From: G965230615 sp965230615
GTDB lineage: Bacteria; Pseudomonadota; Gammaproteobacteria; HTCC5015
Direction of reading: 5' to 3'
NCBI GenBank assembly: GCA_965230615.1
Contig: OZ246012.1
Span: 3,224,001-3,288,000 of the forward strand
DNA length: 64,000 bases
Shown: piece by piece, positions 27,273 to 35,266 of the stretch
How the letters are laid out: each line of letters starts with the position of its first letter
How positions within the stretch are numbered: position 1 is the stretch's first letter
Program-made: the position numbers and the translations under genes
The notes under the pieces: model-generated
Database searches by the model: none
What the model saw: the letters and a program-made list of their open reading frames with translations, nothing else
Told to the model about the DNA's origin: nothing

Positions 27273-28187
27273 TTATGCGTTTTGTGCTGATTTAATCAGC
27301 TCAGCGACGCCTGATACAGAGCCAATCACATCCGATGCTTCCAGTGGCATCAATATCACTTTATTGTTATCGGCCGCCGCTAATTGACCTAAGGCATCGA
27401 CATATTTTTGTGCCACAAAGTAGTTGATCGCTTGTGGATTACCCTCAGCAATCGCTTTTGATACCACATGAGTGGCTTTTGCTTCTGCCAGTGCTTCACG
27501 TTCGCGTGCTTCGGCTTCCCGGAAAGCGGCCTCTTTCTCACCTTCGGCTCGCAGTATTTGTGCCTGTTTGTCACCTTCGGCGACGGCAATAGCTGCTTCA
27601 CGTTCACCTTCGGCAGTTAATACAGCAGCACGCTTATGTCGCTCAGCTTTCATTTGGTGAGCCATCGCATCGACTAGATCACGTGGTGGCGAGATATCCT
27701 TAATTTCTACCCGAGTTACTTTAACACCCCAAGGGTCGGTTGCATCATCGACTTTGCTAAGCAGGTTAGCGTTAATTTCATCTCGGTTAGATAGCATTTG
27801 GTCTAGCTCCATCGAACCCAAGACTGCACGGATATTGGTCATAATCAGGTTTTGCATCGCGCGTGGTAAGTCGTTGACTTCATAAGAGGCTTTCACCGCA
27901 TCGGTTACTTGATAGAAGCAAACAGCATCGGTGGTTACCATCGCATTGTCAGAACTAATGACTTCCTGCGGCTGAATATCCAGCACTTGTTCCATCATAT
28001 TCTGTTTATTGCCAATGCCATCGATAATAGGAATGATGATATTTAAGCCAGGTTTTAGCGTTTTGGTGTACCGGCCAAAGCGTTCCACTGTCCAATCATA
28101 GCCCTGTGGCACCATTTTGGCGGCATGAATAATGATTACCAGCAATAAAACGCCGATAACGATAACAGAAAAATCAATACCAAACAT
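27273..28187 (-). CDS. qmcA: SPFH/stomatin-family membrane protein QmcA
   Basis: About 304 residues: one N-terminal membrane helix (FSVIVIGVLLLVIIIHAAKMV), an SPFH domain (PQGYDWTVERFGRYTKTLKPGL, IGNKQNMMEQVLDIQPQEVISSDNAMVTTDAV) and a long Ala/Glu/Lys-rich coiled coil (AEGEREAAIAVAEGDKQAQ). QmcA oligomerises at the inner membrane and works with FtsH/HflKC-type quality control. GAGGAG eight bases before ATG 28187 selects this start over the 29-residue longer frame. It forms the usual pair with ybbJ. Confidence 0.93.
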   Translation of the reverse strand: MFGIDFSVIVIGVLLLVIIIHAAKMVPQGYDWTVERFGRYTKTLKPGLNIIIPIIDGIGNKQNMMEQVLDIQPQEVISSDNAMVTTDAVCFYQVTDAVKASYEVNDLPRAMQNLIMTNIRAVLGSMELDQMLSNRDEINANLLSKVDDATDPWGVKVTRVEIKDISPPRDLVDAMAHQMKAERHKRAAVLTAEGEREAAIAVAEGDKQAQILRAEGEKEAAFREAEAREREALAEAKATHVVSKAIAEGNPQAINYFVAQKYVDALGQLAAADNNKVILMPLEASDVIGSVSGVAELIKSAQNA

Positions 28188-28412
28188 AGTCTTACTCCTC
28201 TGTGTGCGGGTCAATATATCGCATATTTTAACAGCGCTTAAAAATGATAAATCTTTAATTACCTTATTAATCAATGACTTATAAGTTTCTTGCGGTTAAT
28301 CCATGCATCTAGCCCTTATTTGTTAATAATGCTAGACAAATGATAAACATTTTTCTTGAAAAGTCAACATTTGTTAAATATAATTGACAAAAATTAAATA
28401 TTGGGAAGGGTT

Positions 28413-28715
28413 ATGTCTATGAAATTGCTTGAATCACCCACGATGGCTATCACATTAAAGCGCCTATTGCGCTCGCAGATGGTTGCCAAAGGTGTGGAGT
28501 ACAGGGACTTAGCATTAAGGCTAAAAGAGTTAGGGGTTGAACAAAAGGAAGGTACACTGAGAACGAAAGTGAATACCGGTACCATGGGCGCACAGCTGTT
28601 TCTTTATATACAGTTGGCACTTGGTGTTAAGCAATTAACTGCCGCGCAAATTGAAGAGATCCTCAATGACGTTGCCACCGAGCAGCAACAGCAACAGCAG
28701 CAAAAAACTGCTTAA
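28413..28715 (+). CDS. Small DUF6471-like protein with C-terminal polyglutamine
   Basis: 100 residues. The core, LKRLLRSQMVAKGVEYRDLALRLKELG and EGTLRTKVNTGTMGAQLFLYIQLALGVKQL, looks like a helix-turn-helix-type fold similar to what I recall as DUF6471. The C terminus is a run of glutamines from CAG/CAA repeats (about 28680-28703) before KTA. AAGGG precedes ATG 28413, so the in-frame TTG at 28401 is less likely. DNA binding is inferred, not shown. It is divergent from qmcA. Confidence 0.7.
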   Translation: MSMKLLESPTMAITLKRLLRSQMVAKGVEYRDLALRLKELGVEQKEGTLRTKVNTGTMGAQLFLYIQLALGVKQLTAAQIEEILNDVATEQQQQQQQKTA

Positions 28716-28743
28716 GTTGTAAAGATGAAGTCTGTTGTTTTAA

Positions 28744-30645
28744 TTATAAGTTATGTTTATGTAGCAGCCGGGTTACTCGTGGCAAGCCTAATAAAGCCAG
28801 CCAGATCACTAATAATGTTGCGAGATTAAAGCTGCCGCCCCCACCACCGCCTAGGTTGAGTGTGTCGGGGTTTTCTTCGGTGGTTACGGTAAAAGTGTCA
28901 CTCACACCACCAATGGTAATAGTCGCGCTAGCGCTTGCTGAAAAGTTGGCTGAGGCATTGACTCTTAGCGTGACTGTTTGGCCGTTAGTAATAATGCCTT
29001 CCTGGTTGGTGAAGGTGCCTGAGTCAATGGCATATTCGCCACTACTAATGCTGATCAAGCTCGGTAGATCAATGCCATTGACTGTGATGGTATTTGAGGT
29101 GACATTGGCTGTGCCTGTTTCCACGCCAGTTTGATCAGTAAAACTAAACGCATCTGGTGTTGAGTCGGAGTTGCCATTAACGGTTGAGACTGCAGCTTGT
29201 ACATCCAGTATACCTGCGCCACAGTTAGTCGTGTTGCAGTCACGAAAGCTATCGCTGGTGCCGGTCGGAAATGCTCTGGCGGTATGCTTTAAAACAACTT
29301 CAATATCTTCCGGGCTAAGGTTGGGGCTAACCGCTTTCATTAAGGCGATGGCGCCACTCACCAGGGGGGTAGAAAAACTGGTGCCAGCCGCGAAAGCGAA
29401 TGAGTTGGTGGCAGGATTGGGGCTTGAGGTGCCTATATTAATTGTTGAGAACAAAGCGTCACCGGCTGTGCCACTGCAAGGGGGGGTATTGCCATTGCCG
29501 CCGGGGGCACTAATATCAATCGCAGCACCTACATTGGTATAACAGGTTTCACCGCCTTGTCGCGTGGAGGCGGCAACCGTGATGACATTATCGCAGTTAG
29601 CCGGTGAGGAGTTACTCACCGCTGTGCCTTCATTACCGGCGGCAACCACAACCGGCACGCCTCTGGTAACAGCGGCATTAATCGCATTTTGTTCTGTGCT
29701 AGAGCAGTTGCCAGCACCACCAAAGCTCAGGTTAATGACATCAGCGATATTGCTGTTATTGGGTACGCCGCTGATACTTTCGCCCGCCGCCCAGCGGATC
29801 GCATCAGCAATATCTGAGGTAAAGCCGCCGCATTTGCCTAACACCCGTACCGGCAGCACTTGGCCCATATGGTCCATGCCAGCCATGCTGGGGACCCGGG
29901 CATCGTTGATGTCTGCAATCAGTAAGCCGTTGATAATGGTGCCATGCCAGGAGCTGTTCGCGGCTTCCGAGCCACTACCGCACTCGTCAGCGAGCACACT
30001 ATCGCCTGCATCTGCCGGGTCATTATCTCGTCCATCTCCATCGTTGGCCGTGAAAAAGTTGCCTGGCGCATCTTCTGAAATAAAATCAAAGCCACTACTT
30101 AACACGCGGCTAAGGTCATCATGTGGCAGTGTGCCTGTATCGAGTACTGCAATTACAGTGCTGCTGTTACCGCGGGTGATATCCCAGGCGGTTTGGATAT
30201 TGATACTGCCGTCAGGCTCAGCGTCTAAAAAATACCATTGGTCACCGAAGTTATTATCGCTGGGTGTAAATTTGGGAAAGCGGCGTGCATCAGGCTCGGC
30301 AAAAGCGATATTGCTTTGCTGCATCAGTGCTGCAGCAATTTGTTTGGCTTCAGTCAATGAGTAGTTTTTGTCGAGTGCATACACATCGCGCCCGCCTGAC
30401 ATGCCGCGTTTATGCTTTAAGTTCAAACCATTGTGAGTATGCAACTGTTGAGGGCGAACTTGAGTAGTGCTGCTGGTGTTTGCGGTAGACGTTTTATCCT
30501 GGAACTCGATAATAATGCGATTGGTATAGTTGCTGAGCGCTGGCTCAGGTAGAGCGTTGCTGCCGAGCTTTTGTGCTAAGCCTGTGTTCGATAGCAGTAA
30601 GCCAGTACTGGTCAGGAAAAATGTAAAAAGTGTTTTTAAAGACAT
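28744..30645 (-). CDS. Subtilisin-like S8 peptidase with GlyGly-CTERM anchor (second copy)
   Basis: About 633 residues: a signal peptide (LFTFFLTSTGLLLSNTGLA-Q), an I9-type propeptide (IIIEFQDKT to FAEPDARRFP), and an S8 catalytic domain with Asp in VIAVLDTGTLPHDD, His in SSWHGTIINGLL and Ser in AAGTSFSTPLVSGA. It ends with GGGGGGS, a hydrophobic helix (LATLLVIWLALLGL) and basic residues, a GlyGly-CTERM signal normally cut by rhombosortase for surface sorting. An ATG at 30714 would overlap the upstream gene; 30645 gives a proper signal peptide. It is last of three co-directional genes. Confidence 0.93.
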   Translation of the reverse strand: MSLKTLFTFFLTSTGLLLSNTGLAQKLGSNALPEPALSNYTNRIIIEFQDKTSTANTSSTTQVRPQQLHTHNGLNLKHKRGMSGGRDVYALDKNYSLTEAKQIAAALMQQSNIAFAEPDARRFPKFTPSDNNFGDQWYFLDAEPDGSINIQTAWDITRGNSSTVIAVLDTGTLPHDDLSRVLSSGFDFISEDAPGNFFTANDGDGRDNDPADAGDSVLADECGSGSEAANSSWHGTIINGLLIADINDARVPSMAGMDHMGQVLPVRVLGKCGGFTSDIADAIRWAAGESISGVPNNSNIADVINLSFGGAGNCSSTEQNAINAAVTRGVPVVVAAGNEGTAVSNSSPANCDNVITVAASTRQGGETCYTNVGAAIDISAPGGNGNTPPCSGTAGDALFSTINIGTSSPNPATNSFAFAAGTSFSTPLVSGAIALMKAVSPNLSPEDIEVVLKHTARAFPTGTSDSFRDCNTTNCGAGILDVQAAVSTVNGNSDSTPDAFSFTDQTGVETGTANVTSNTITVNGIDLPSLISISSGEYAIDSGTFTNQEGIITNGQTVTLRVNASANFSASASATITIGGVSDTFTVTTEENPDTLNLGGGGGGSFNLATLLVIWLALLGLPRVTRLLHKHNL

Positions 30646-30670
30646 AGTTGAGCTGCCTCGAAGGTTTTGC

Positions 30671-31057
30671 TTATTGCGGTTTGCGCCGGTAATCAAGTTC
30701 GGCGTAGACGACATCGCTGCGTTCGCCTAAAGCATTGAGCTTATTGGCCAGCTCATCTGCACTCAAAGCGCTTGTGCATACATAAAGATGTGTTTGTCCT
30801 GAACCGGTTCTTAAGTAACTTAGTTTGGCGTCGAGAGCCTGCTCCAGGGATTGGGTTAAGCGCTCATCTTTGGGGTTAATGGATTCAGCGAAGCGGATGA
30901 TGATGCGCTGCTGTTGAGCGTTGCTCTGATTTTGTTTATTAGGGGTGCTTTGTGCAGTCGTTTTTTGTGTATCGTGGTTTTGGCCATTATTTGTACAAGC
31001 GGTACCGCCCAACAGGAGGAGTGACATGATGGTAGTAAGTACAATATGTCTTGGCAT
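30671..31057 (-). CDS. I9-like propeptide-domain protein, probable lipoprotein, between two S8 peptidases
   Basis: 128 residues. The N terminus (IVLTTIMSLLLLGGTACTNN) looks like a lipoprotein signal, though Gly at -3 is not ideal. After a Gln/Asn-rich linker comes a domain (RIIIRFAES to DVVYAELDYRRKPQ) that matches the pattern of the propeptides of the two flanking peptidases (IIIEF to FAEPDARRFP). Stand-alone I9-like domains can inhibit or fold subtilases. AAGGA seven bases before ATG 31057 sets the start. It ends 26 bp before the next peptidase start. Confidence 0.75.
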   Translation of the reverse strand: MPRHIVLTTIMSLLLLGGTACTNNGQNHDTQKTTAQSTPNKQNQSNAQQQRIIIRFAESINPKDERLTQSLEQALDAKLSYLRTGSGQTHLYVCTSALSADELANKLNALGERSDVVYAELDYRRKPQ

Positions 31058-31102
31058 GGTAATTCCTTCGCGCAACGCTACTGTTGGTTTATTCTAAAGT
31101 GC

Positions 31103-33049
31103 TTATTGTTTCTTTGGTTTGATGTAGCTAACACTCTTTGCAAAAAGTAACAGACTAAAGTAAAGCAATAGTCCCAGGATTGCACCGCCACCCCCATCGT
31201 TATCGTTGTTGTTGGTATTGGTGTTGCTGGTTGTTGATGAGGCACAACTGGCAACATCGCTACCATTGCGAGAAACAATAGTAACGGTTGTGCTCATAGG
31301 CTCACCTATAACGGCGTTAACAGAGCTGAGTGAGAGCTGTGCTCGGAAAAACTCTGAGCCTTCCACGACATCATCATCGTTAATGCCAATACTGATTGTG
31401 CGACTATTAGTGTCACCATCGGCCCAGGTTAAAATATTTTGAGTTTCCTGATAATCCAGGCCAGCGGTTGCTGAGATATCCTGGGTTTCAATGCTGGCAG
31501 AAATAATACCGTTACCACCGATGCGATTGACGGTAAGGTTAACAAAAGCGGTACCTTCAGTGACGCACAGGTTGGCTTGCCCCATTCGAATAAAGCCATC
31601 ACCCTGACCGCCTAGCGCATTATTACTGGCAGCCTCAACGGCCGCTGCAGTATCCAGTAATCCTACACCGCAGCGATCGGTTGTACAGTCGCTAAAGCCA
31701 TCATTGGTGCCCGTCGGAAAGACGCGGCTGCTGGTTTGCAGTGTAAAGCTAACTTGTTCTGGGCTTAGCAGAGGGTTTGCTGCAAGCACTAATGCGGCTG
31801 CACCGGACACCATGGGGGCAGCAAAGCTTGTGCCGGAGGTAAAGCCAAATATAGCATCGACTGGTGCGGTTAAACCGCTGTTAGTGGTTGTGTATATACC
31901 GTCGGTTGCTGGACCTGCGCAAAAGCCACTGCTGTCATTACCGCCAGGCGCACTAATATCAATGCTGTTACCAAAGTTTGTATAGCAGGTTTCTCCGCCT
32001 TGGCGGCTGGAGGCGGCGACGTTGATGACATTCTCGCAGTTGCCTGGTGAGAAACCACTGGCATCTGTGGCATCATTGCCAGCGGCAGTAATAACCAGCA
32101 CATTATTGGCGATGGCCGCATTAATGGCTTCTTGTTCAGTTTGTGAGCACTCACCACTGGCACCAAAGCTAAGGTTTAAAATTTGTGCCGGGCTGGCAGG
32201 TCCGGGAGGCAGGCCTGCCTCGTTAATGCCTGCAGCCCAACGAATAGCATCGGCAATATCAGAGACAAAACCGCCACACTTGCCGAGCACTCGAACCGGC
32301 AAAATCATCGCGCGATGGTCAATACCGGCAATGCCTGTATTGTTATCTGTATTAGCGGCGATAATCCCTGAAATTAATGTGCCATGCCAGGAGCTGTTGC
32401 TTGCAATTGCGCCAGGGCCACACTCATCCGCTGCGGCAGCATCACCCGGGTCGCTTGGGTCAAAGTCCCTGCCATCACCATCGTTAGCCGCATCAATATC
32501 GGCAATAAAGTCATAGCCTCCAAGAATACGGCCGCTTAATTCAGGGTGTATGGTGATGCCTGTATCAAGCACTGCGACAACAGTGTTTGCGTCGCCAATC
32601 GTGGTGTCCCAGGCATTGTCAGCGTTGATACCGCCACCTGCCTCAAATAAATACCATTGGTTATTGAAGTCGCTATCATTTGGCGTTAAAGCAGGAAAAC
32701 GGCGTAAATCTGGCTCGGCGCTTTCAATCGTGGTGATTGTGGCCAGTCTGTTGCTCAATGTTTTGGCAGTGGCTGTGCTGACTGGCGTTGCCAGGCGGAT
32801 AATTTGCCGTTTGGCGCTACTGCGGCGTACATGAGTAACGGTTTGCCCCAAAACATTGGAGAGCGTTGCTAAATCGCTCGCGGATAATTGCTGTTGCTGG
32901 GCAATGCTGTTATCACTGAATTTGACAATCAGCCTGTCGGTTAGCCCGGCATTGGCCAGTCCTACAACAGGTAAGTAGAGTGTCAGAACCCCTATTATTG
33001 CAGGTTTAATAGCTTGTATAGCCCTTGTAAACAAAGATTGTGTCCCCAA
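31103..33049 (-). CDS. Subtilisin-like S8 peptidase with Calx-beta domain and GlyGly-CTERM-like end (first copy)
   Basis: About 648 residues: a signal peptide (AIIGVLTLYLPVVGLANA), an I9 propeptide (LIVKFSDN to AEPDLRRFP), and an S8 domain with Asp in VVAVLDTGITIHPE, His in SSWHGTLISGI and Ser in SGTSFAAPMVSGAA. A Calx-beta domain (FVNLTVNRIGGNG to DDDVVEGSEFFRAQLSL) is followed by an Asn-rich linker, GGGG, a helix (ILGLLLYFSLLLF) and KPKKQ. Only TTG starts are available: 33049, or 33034, which has GGGGA seven bases ahead. First gene of the protease operon. Confidence 0.92.
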   Translation of the reverse strand: MGTQSLFTRAIQAIKPAIIGVLTLYLPVVGLANAGLTDRLIVKFSDNSIAQQQQLSASDLATLSNVLGQTVTHVRRSSAKRQIIRLATPVSTATAKTLSNRLATITTIESAEPDLRRFPALTPNDSDFNNQWYLFEAGGGINADNAWDTTIGDANTVVAVLDTGITIHPELSGRILGGYDFIADIDAANDGDGRDFDPSDPGDAAAADECGPGAIASNSSWHGTLISGIIAANTDNNTGIAGIDHRAMILPVRVLGKCGGFVSDIADAIRWAAGINEAGLPPGPASPAQILNLSFGASGECSQTEQEAINAAIANNVLVITAAGNDATDASGFSPGNCENVINVAASSRQGGETCYTNFGNSIDISAPGGNDSSGFCAGPATDGIYTTTNSGLTAPVDAIFGFTSGTSFAAPMVSGAAALVLAANPLLSPEQVSFTLQTSSRVFPTGTNDGFSDCTTDRCGVGLLDTAAAVEAASNNALGGQGDGFIRMGQANLCVTEGTAFVNLTVNRIGGNGIISASIETQDISATAGLDYQETQNILTWADGDTNSRTISIGINDDDVVEGSEFFRAQLSLSSVNAVIGEPMSTTVTIVSRNGSDVASCASSTTSNTNTNNNDNDGGGGAILGLLLYFSLLLFAKSVSYIKPKKQ

Positions 33050-33147
33050 ATTGAACTATATAAGTGACTTTGGTGACCAAGTGTATAGCGGCTGGTATTA
33101 ATAAGCCAGTAGACGCGATAAAAATGCCTAATTTCTGGTGGGTGAAA

Positions 33148-33468
33148 ATGATGAAACAGATCGCTGGGTTTAATGTTGGAGAGATTGTATTGCATGCCAA
33201 ATTTGGTTACCGCGGTGTTATTGTTGATGTTGATCCAGAGTTTTCAGGTACTCAGCAATGGTATGATGAGGTGGCCGTTTCCCGTCCTGCAAAGGATCAG
33301 CCTTGGTATCATATCTTGGTCGATGAGAGTGATAATCAGACGACCTATGTGGCTGAGCAAAATTTGCGGCATGACATTTCGAGCAAGCCCATAGAGCACT
33401 CTTATTTGAATATGTTTTTCTCAGATTTTGAGCGTGACCGTTATAGGCACAAGCAGACGATAAATTAA
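33148..33468 (+). CDS. hspQ: Heat shock protein HspQ (hemimethylated-DNA-binding family)
   Basis: 107 residues from ATG 33148, close to the usual 105. Family segments are FNVGEIVLHAKFGYRGVIVDVDPEFSG, PWYHILVDESDNQTTYVAEQNLR. HspQ is an adaptor and substrate of the Lon protease; the name hemimethylated-DNA-binding comes from early work. A longer frame from 33064 exists, but the extra residues are not family-like. It is divergent from the S8 peptidase operon and 8 bp before the TerB gene. Confidence 0.9.
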   Translation: MMKQIAGFNVGEIVLHAKFGYRGVIVDVDPEFSGTQQWYDEVAVSRPAKDQPWYHILVDESDNQTTYVAEQNLRHDISSKPIEHSYLNMFFSDFERDRYRHKQTIN

Positions 33469-33476
33469 TCATTATT

Positions 33477-33917
33477 ATGCTTGCTAAAATACAAGCCTTG
33501 TTTTCCGGGCCTGATGAGCCTGTTGCTAAATCGCATGGATTAGAGTTGGCAGCCGCAGCCTTGCTTGTTGAAGTATCAGCGGCTGATTTTGAATTGCAGG
33601 CAGCTGAGGCCAAAACGATTGTCTCAGCTTTGCAAAAGGTATTTGATTTAGATGTTGCCGAAGCAGATGAGTTGATGGCTTTAGCGGCCGATACTGCTGA
33701 GGCGGCGACCTCAATGTATGAGTTTACCAAAGTGCTCAATGAGCATTGTTCCCATTTAGAAAAAAACTACCTACTGGAACAGCTGTGGCGTGTCGCTTTT
33801 GCGGATGGTCATATAGATAAGTATGAGGATCATAGAATTCGCCGTATTGCGGATTTATTGTATTTATCGCATGGTGACTTTATACGGGCTAAGTTGCGAG
33901 CAGAAGAGCAGCGTTGA
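33477..33917 (+). CDS. TerB-like tellurite resistance family protein
   Basis: 146 residues, all-helical, with the TerB/DjlA-like pattern: LELAAAALLVEVSAADFELQAAEAKTIVSALQK and LLEQLWRVAFADGHIDKYEDHRIRRIADLLYLS, where Asp and Glu could bind metal. Proteins of this size are common singletons in gammaproteobacteria without proven link to tellurite. It follows hspQ by 8 bp, probably one transcript, and ends at a strong terminator. Confidence 0.88.
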   Translation: MLAKIQALFSGPDEPVAKSHGLELAAAALLVEVSAADFELQAAEAKTIVSALQKVFDLDVAEADELMALAADTAEAATSMYEFTKVLNEHCSHLEKNYLLEQLWRVAFADGHIDKYEDHRIRRIADLLYLSHGDFIRAKLRAEEQR

Positions 33918-33950
33918 CTATTCAGAAAAACAGACTGGGTTTGCTATATA

Positions 33951-33986
33951 AAAAAAGGGCTTGGGATAAATTCCCAAGCCCTTTTA
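33951..33986. terminator. Bidirectional rho-independent terminator
   Basis: Stem AAAAGGGCTTGGGA/TCCCAAGCCCTTTT with a short loop, an A-run before and T-run after, between the convergent TerB and HU genes. It can serve both. Confidence 0.92.
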
Positions 33987-34017
33987 GTAATATCACACTG
34001 TAAAAGATTGCCCTTGA

Positions 34018-34347
34018 TTAAGGCATATCTTTTAGACCTTTCAGTGGCAGTACTTTAACAACTTTTCTAGCTGGCTTAGCTTTAAAAGTTGTCTCTTCGC
34101 CAGTAAAAGGATTAATACCTTTGCGGGCTTTGGTTGCTGGCTTTTTAACGACTTTGATCTTAAGCAAACCTGGCAGGTTAAAGAAGCCTGGGCCTCTAGG
34201 CTTAAGGTTCTTTTCTATCAAGCCAGTCAATGAATCGAATACGGCCGCGATCTCTTTGCGGCTTAACTCTGTTTCTTCTGAAATATGTGCAAAGATTTCA
34301 GACTTCGTTGGTGGCTTTTGCACAGTCTGTTTCTTTTTAGCAGCCAT
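34018..34347 (-). CDS. HU-family DNA-binding protein
   Basis: 109 residues with a basic N-terminal tail (MAAKKKQTVQKPP) longer than in HU proper, then the fold: TKSEIFAHISEETELSRKEIAAVFDSLTGLIEKNL, the beta-arm region with KARKGINPFTGEETTFKAKPARKVVKV, which contains the NP of the DNA-intercalating arm. The basic extension and C-terminal VLPLKGLKD mark a specific HU subfamily rather than HupA/B or IHF. Role: nucleoid architecture. Monocistronic. Confidence 0.9.
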   Translation of the reverse strand: MAAKKKQTVQKPPTKSEIFAHISEETELSRKEIAAVFDSLTGLIEKNLKPRGPGFFNLPGLLKIKVVKKPATKARKGINPFTGEETTFKAKPARKVVKVLPLKGLKDMP

Positions 34348-34534
34348 TAATAACTCCTAAACAAAATTGATGGGAATATAGAAAACGAAGATAACACATT
34401 TTCTAAAAATGCCATATAAAAAATTAAGAAAAACGCCATTTTTATAGTGTTTTTCGAAGTTTTTTACATAATTTGGCAAGTCGATAATAAGCGCTTTAGG
34501 TTATTGTGCATTTTTTACCGTGTTCAATAGGTAT

Positions 34535-34609
34535 ATGTTAGTTATGAATGTGATTGTTGTAGTGACCTTTTTGATTGGCGTTATTATTTCATATGCCATT
34601 ATGCGGTGA
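34535..34609 (+). CDS. Possible 24-residue single-helix membrane peptide
   Basis: ATG 34535 (or in-frame 34544) opens MLVMNVIVVVTFLIGVIISYAIMR, almost entirely hydrophobic with a terminal Arg, followed by TGA. It lies in the 325-bp gap between the HU gene and metW, which otherwise shows nothing clear. The ribosome-binding site is weak, so this is tentative. Confidence 0.3.
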   Translation: MLVMNVIVVVTFLIGVIISYAIMR

Positions 34610-34672
34610 GCTATAAAAAGCACTTAGCATACTGTTTAGCTACGTGTGATTCCGTAGGGCTATGCTGTAAAG

Positions 34673-35266
34673 CTATTGTTTGGCGAAACGATAGAGTGCA
34701 ATTTCTGCAAGCAGGTTTGGCGCGAGATCAATGAGCCATTTTGATTCTAGACTGTAATCAACAGCAGCTCGTTGCAGGATGCGTATCTCTTGATTGGTGC
34801 AGAGTTGTTGAAAGTCTTGTAAGGTGCACAGATGGATATTAGGTGTATCGTACCAGTTATTGTCTAGCGCCTTGGTTATTGGCATATGACCGCCAACAGC
34901 AAATTGCCAACGGCATTTCCAGTGACCCATATTTGGGAACGATACAATACCTTGGTGTCCCACACGTAACATTTCTTTGAGCAAACGGTCTGGAAAGTGC
35001 ATGGCTTGCAAAGACTGTGTCATCACAACATAGTCAAATGAGTTGTCGTCAAAATCAGATAAGCCCGCGTCCAGGTCAGTTTGGATAACGTTAATGCCTT
35101 TTTCAATGCATTGCAGAATATGTTTAGGGTCAATTTCGATGCCATAGCCTGTCACAGACTTTTCCTGTTGCAGGTGGGCAAGCAAAGTGCCATCTCCACA
35201 GGCTAAATCCAGCACTCGACTGCCAGGCTCAATCCAGTTGCTAATCAGTGATAAGTCAACGCGCAT
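34673..35266 (-). CDS. metW: Methionine biosynthesis protein MetW
   Basis: 197 residues, class I SAM-dependent methyltransferase fold: GSRVLDLACGDGTLLAHL (motif I), GYGIEIDP, DNSFDYVVMTQSLQAM, FPNMGHWKCRWQ. MetW works with MetX in the homoserine acylation step of methionine synthesis in many proteobacteria; its own reaction is not well defined. It overlaps the end of metX by 11 bases, a tight operon. Confidence 0.94.
   Translation of the reverse strand: MRVDLSLISNWIEPGSRVLDLACGDGTLLAHLQQEKSVTGYGIEIDPKHILQCIEKGINVIQTDLDAGLSDFDDNSFDYVVMTQSLQAMHFPDRLLKEMLRVGHQGIVSFPNMGHWKCRWQFAVGGHMPITKALDNNWYDTPNIHLCTLQDFQQLCTNQEIRILQRAAVDYSLESKWLIDLAPNLLAEIALYRFAKQ

Noticed and set aside
29564..30364. Long plus-strand frame of 266 codons opposite the second S8 peptidase
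   Set aside because: It is a shadow of the peptidase coding strand, whose motifs and catalytic triad are clear.
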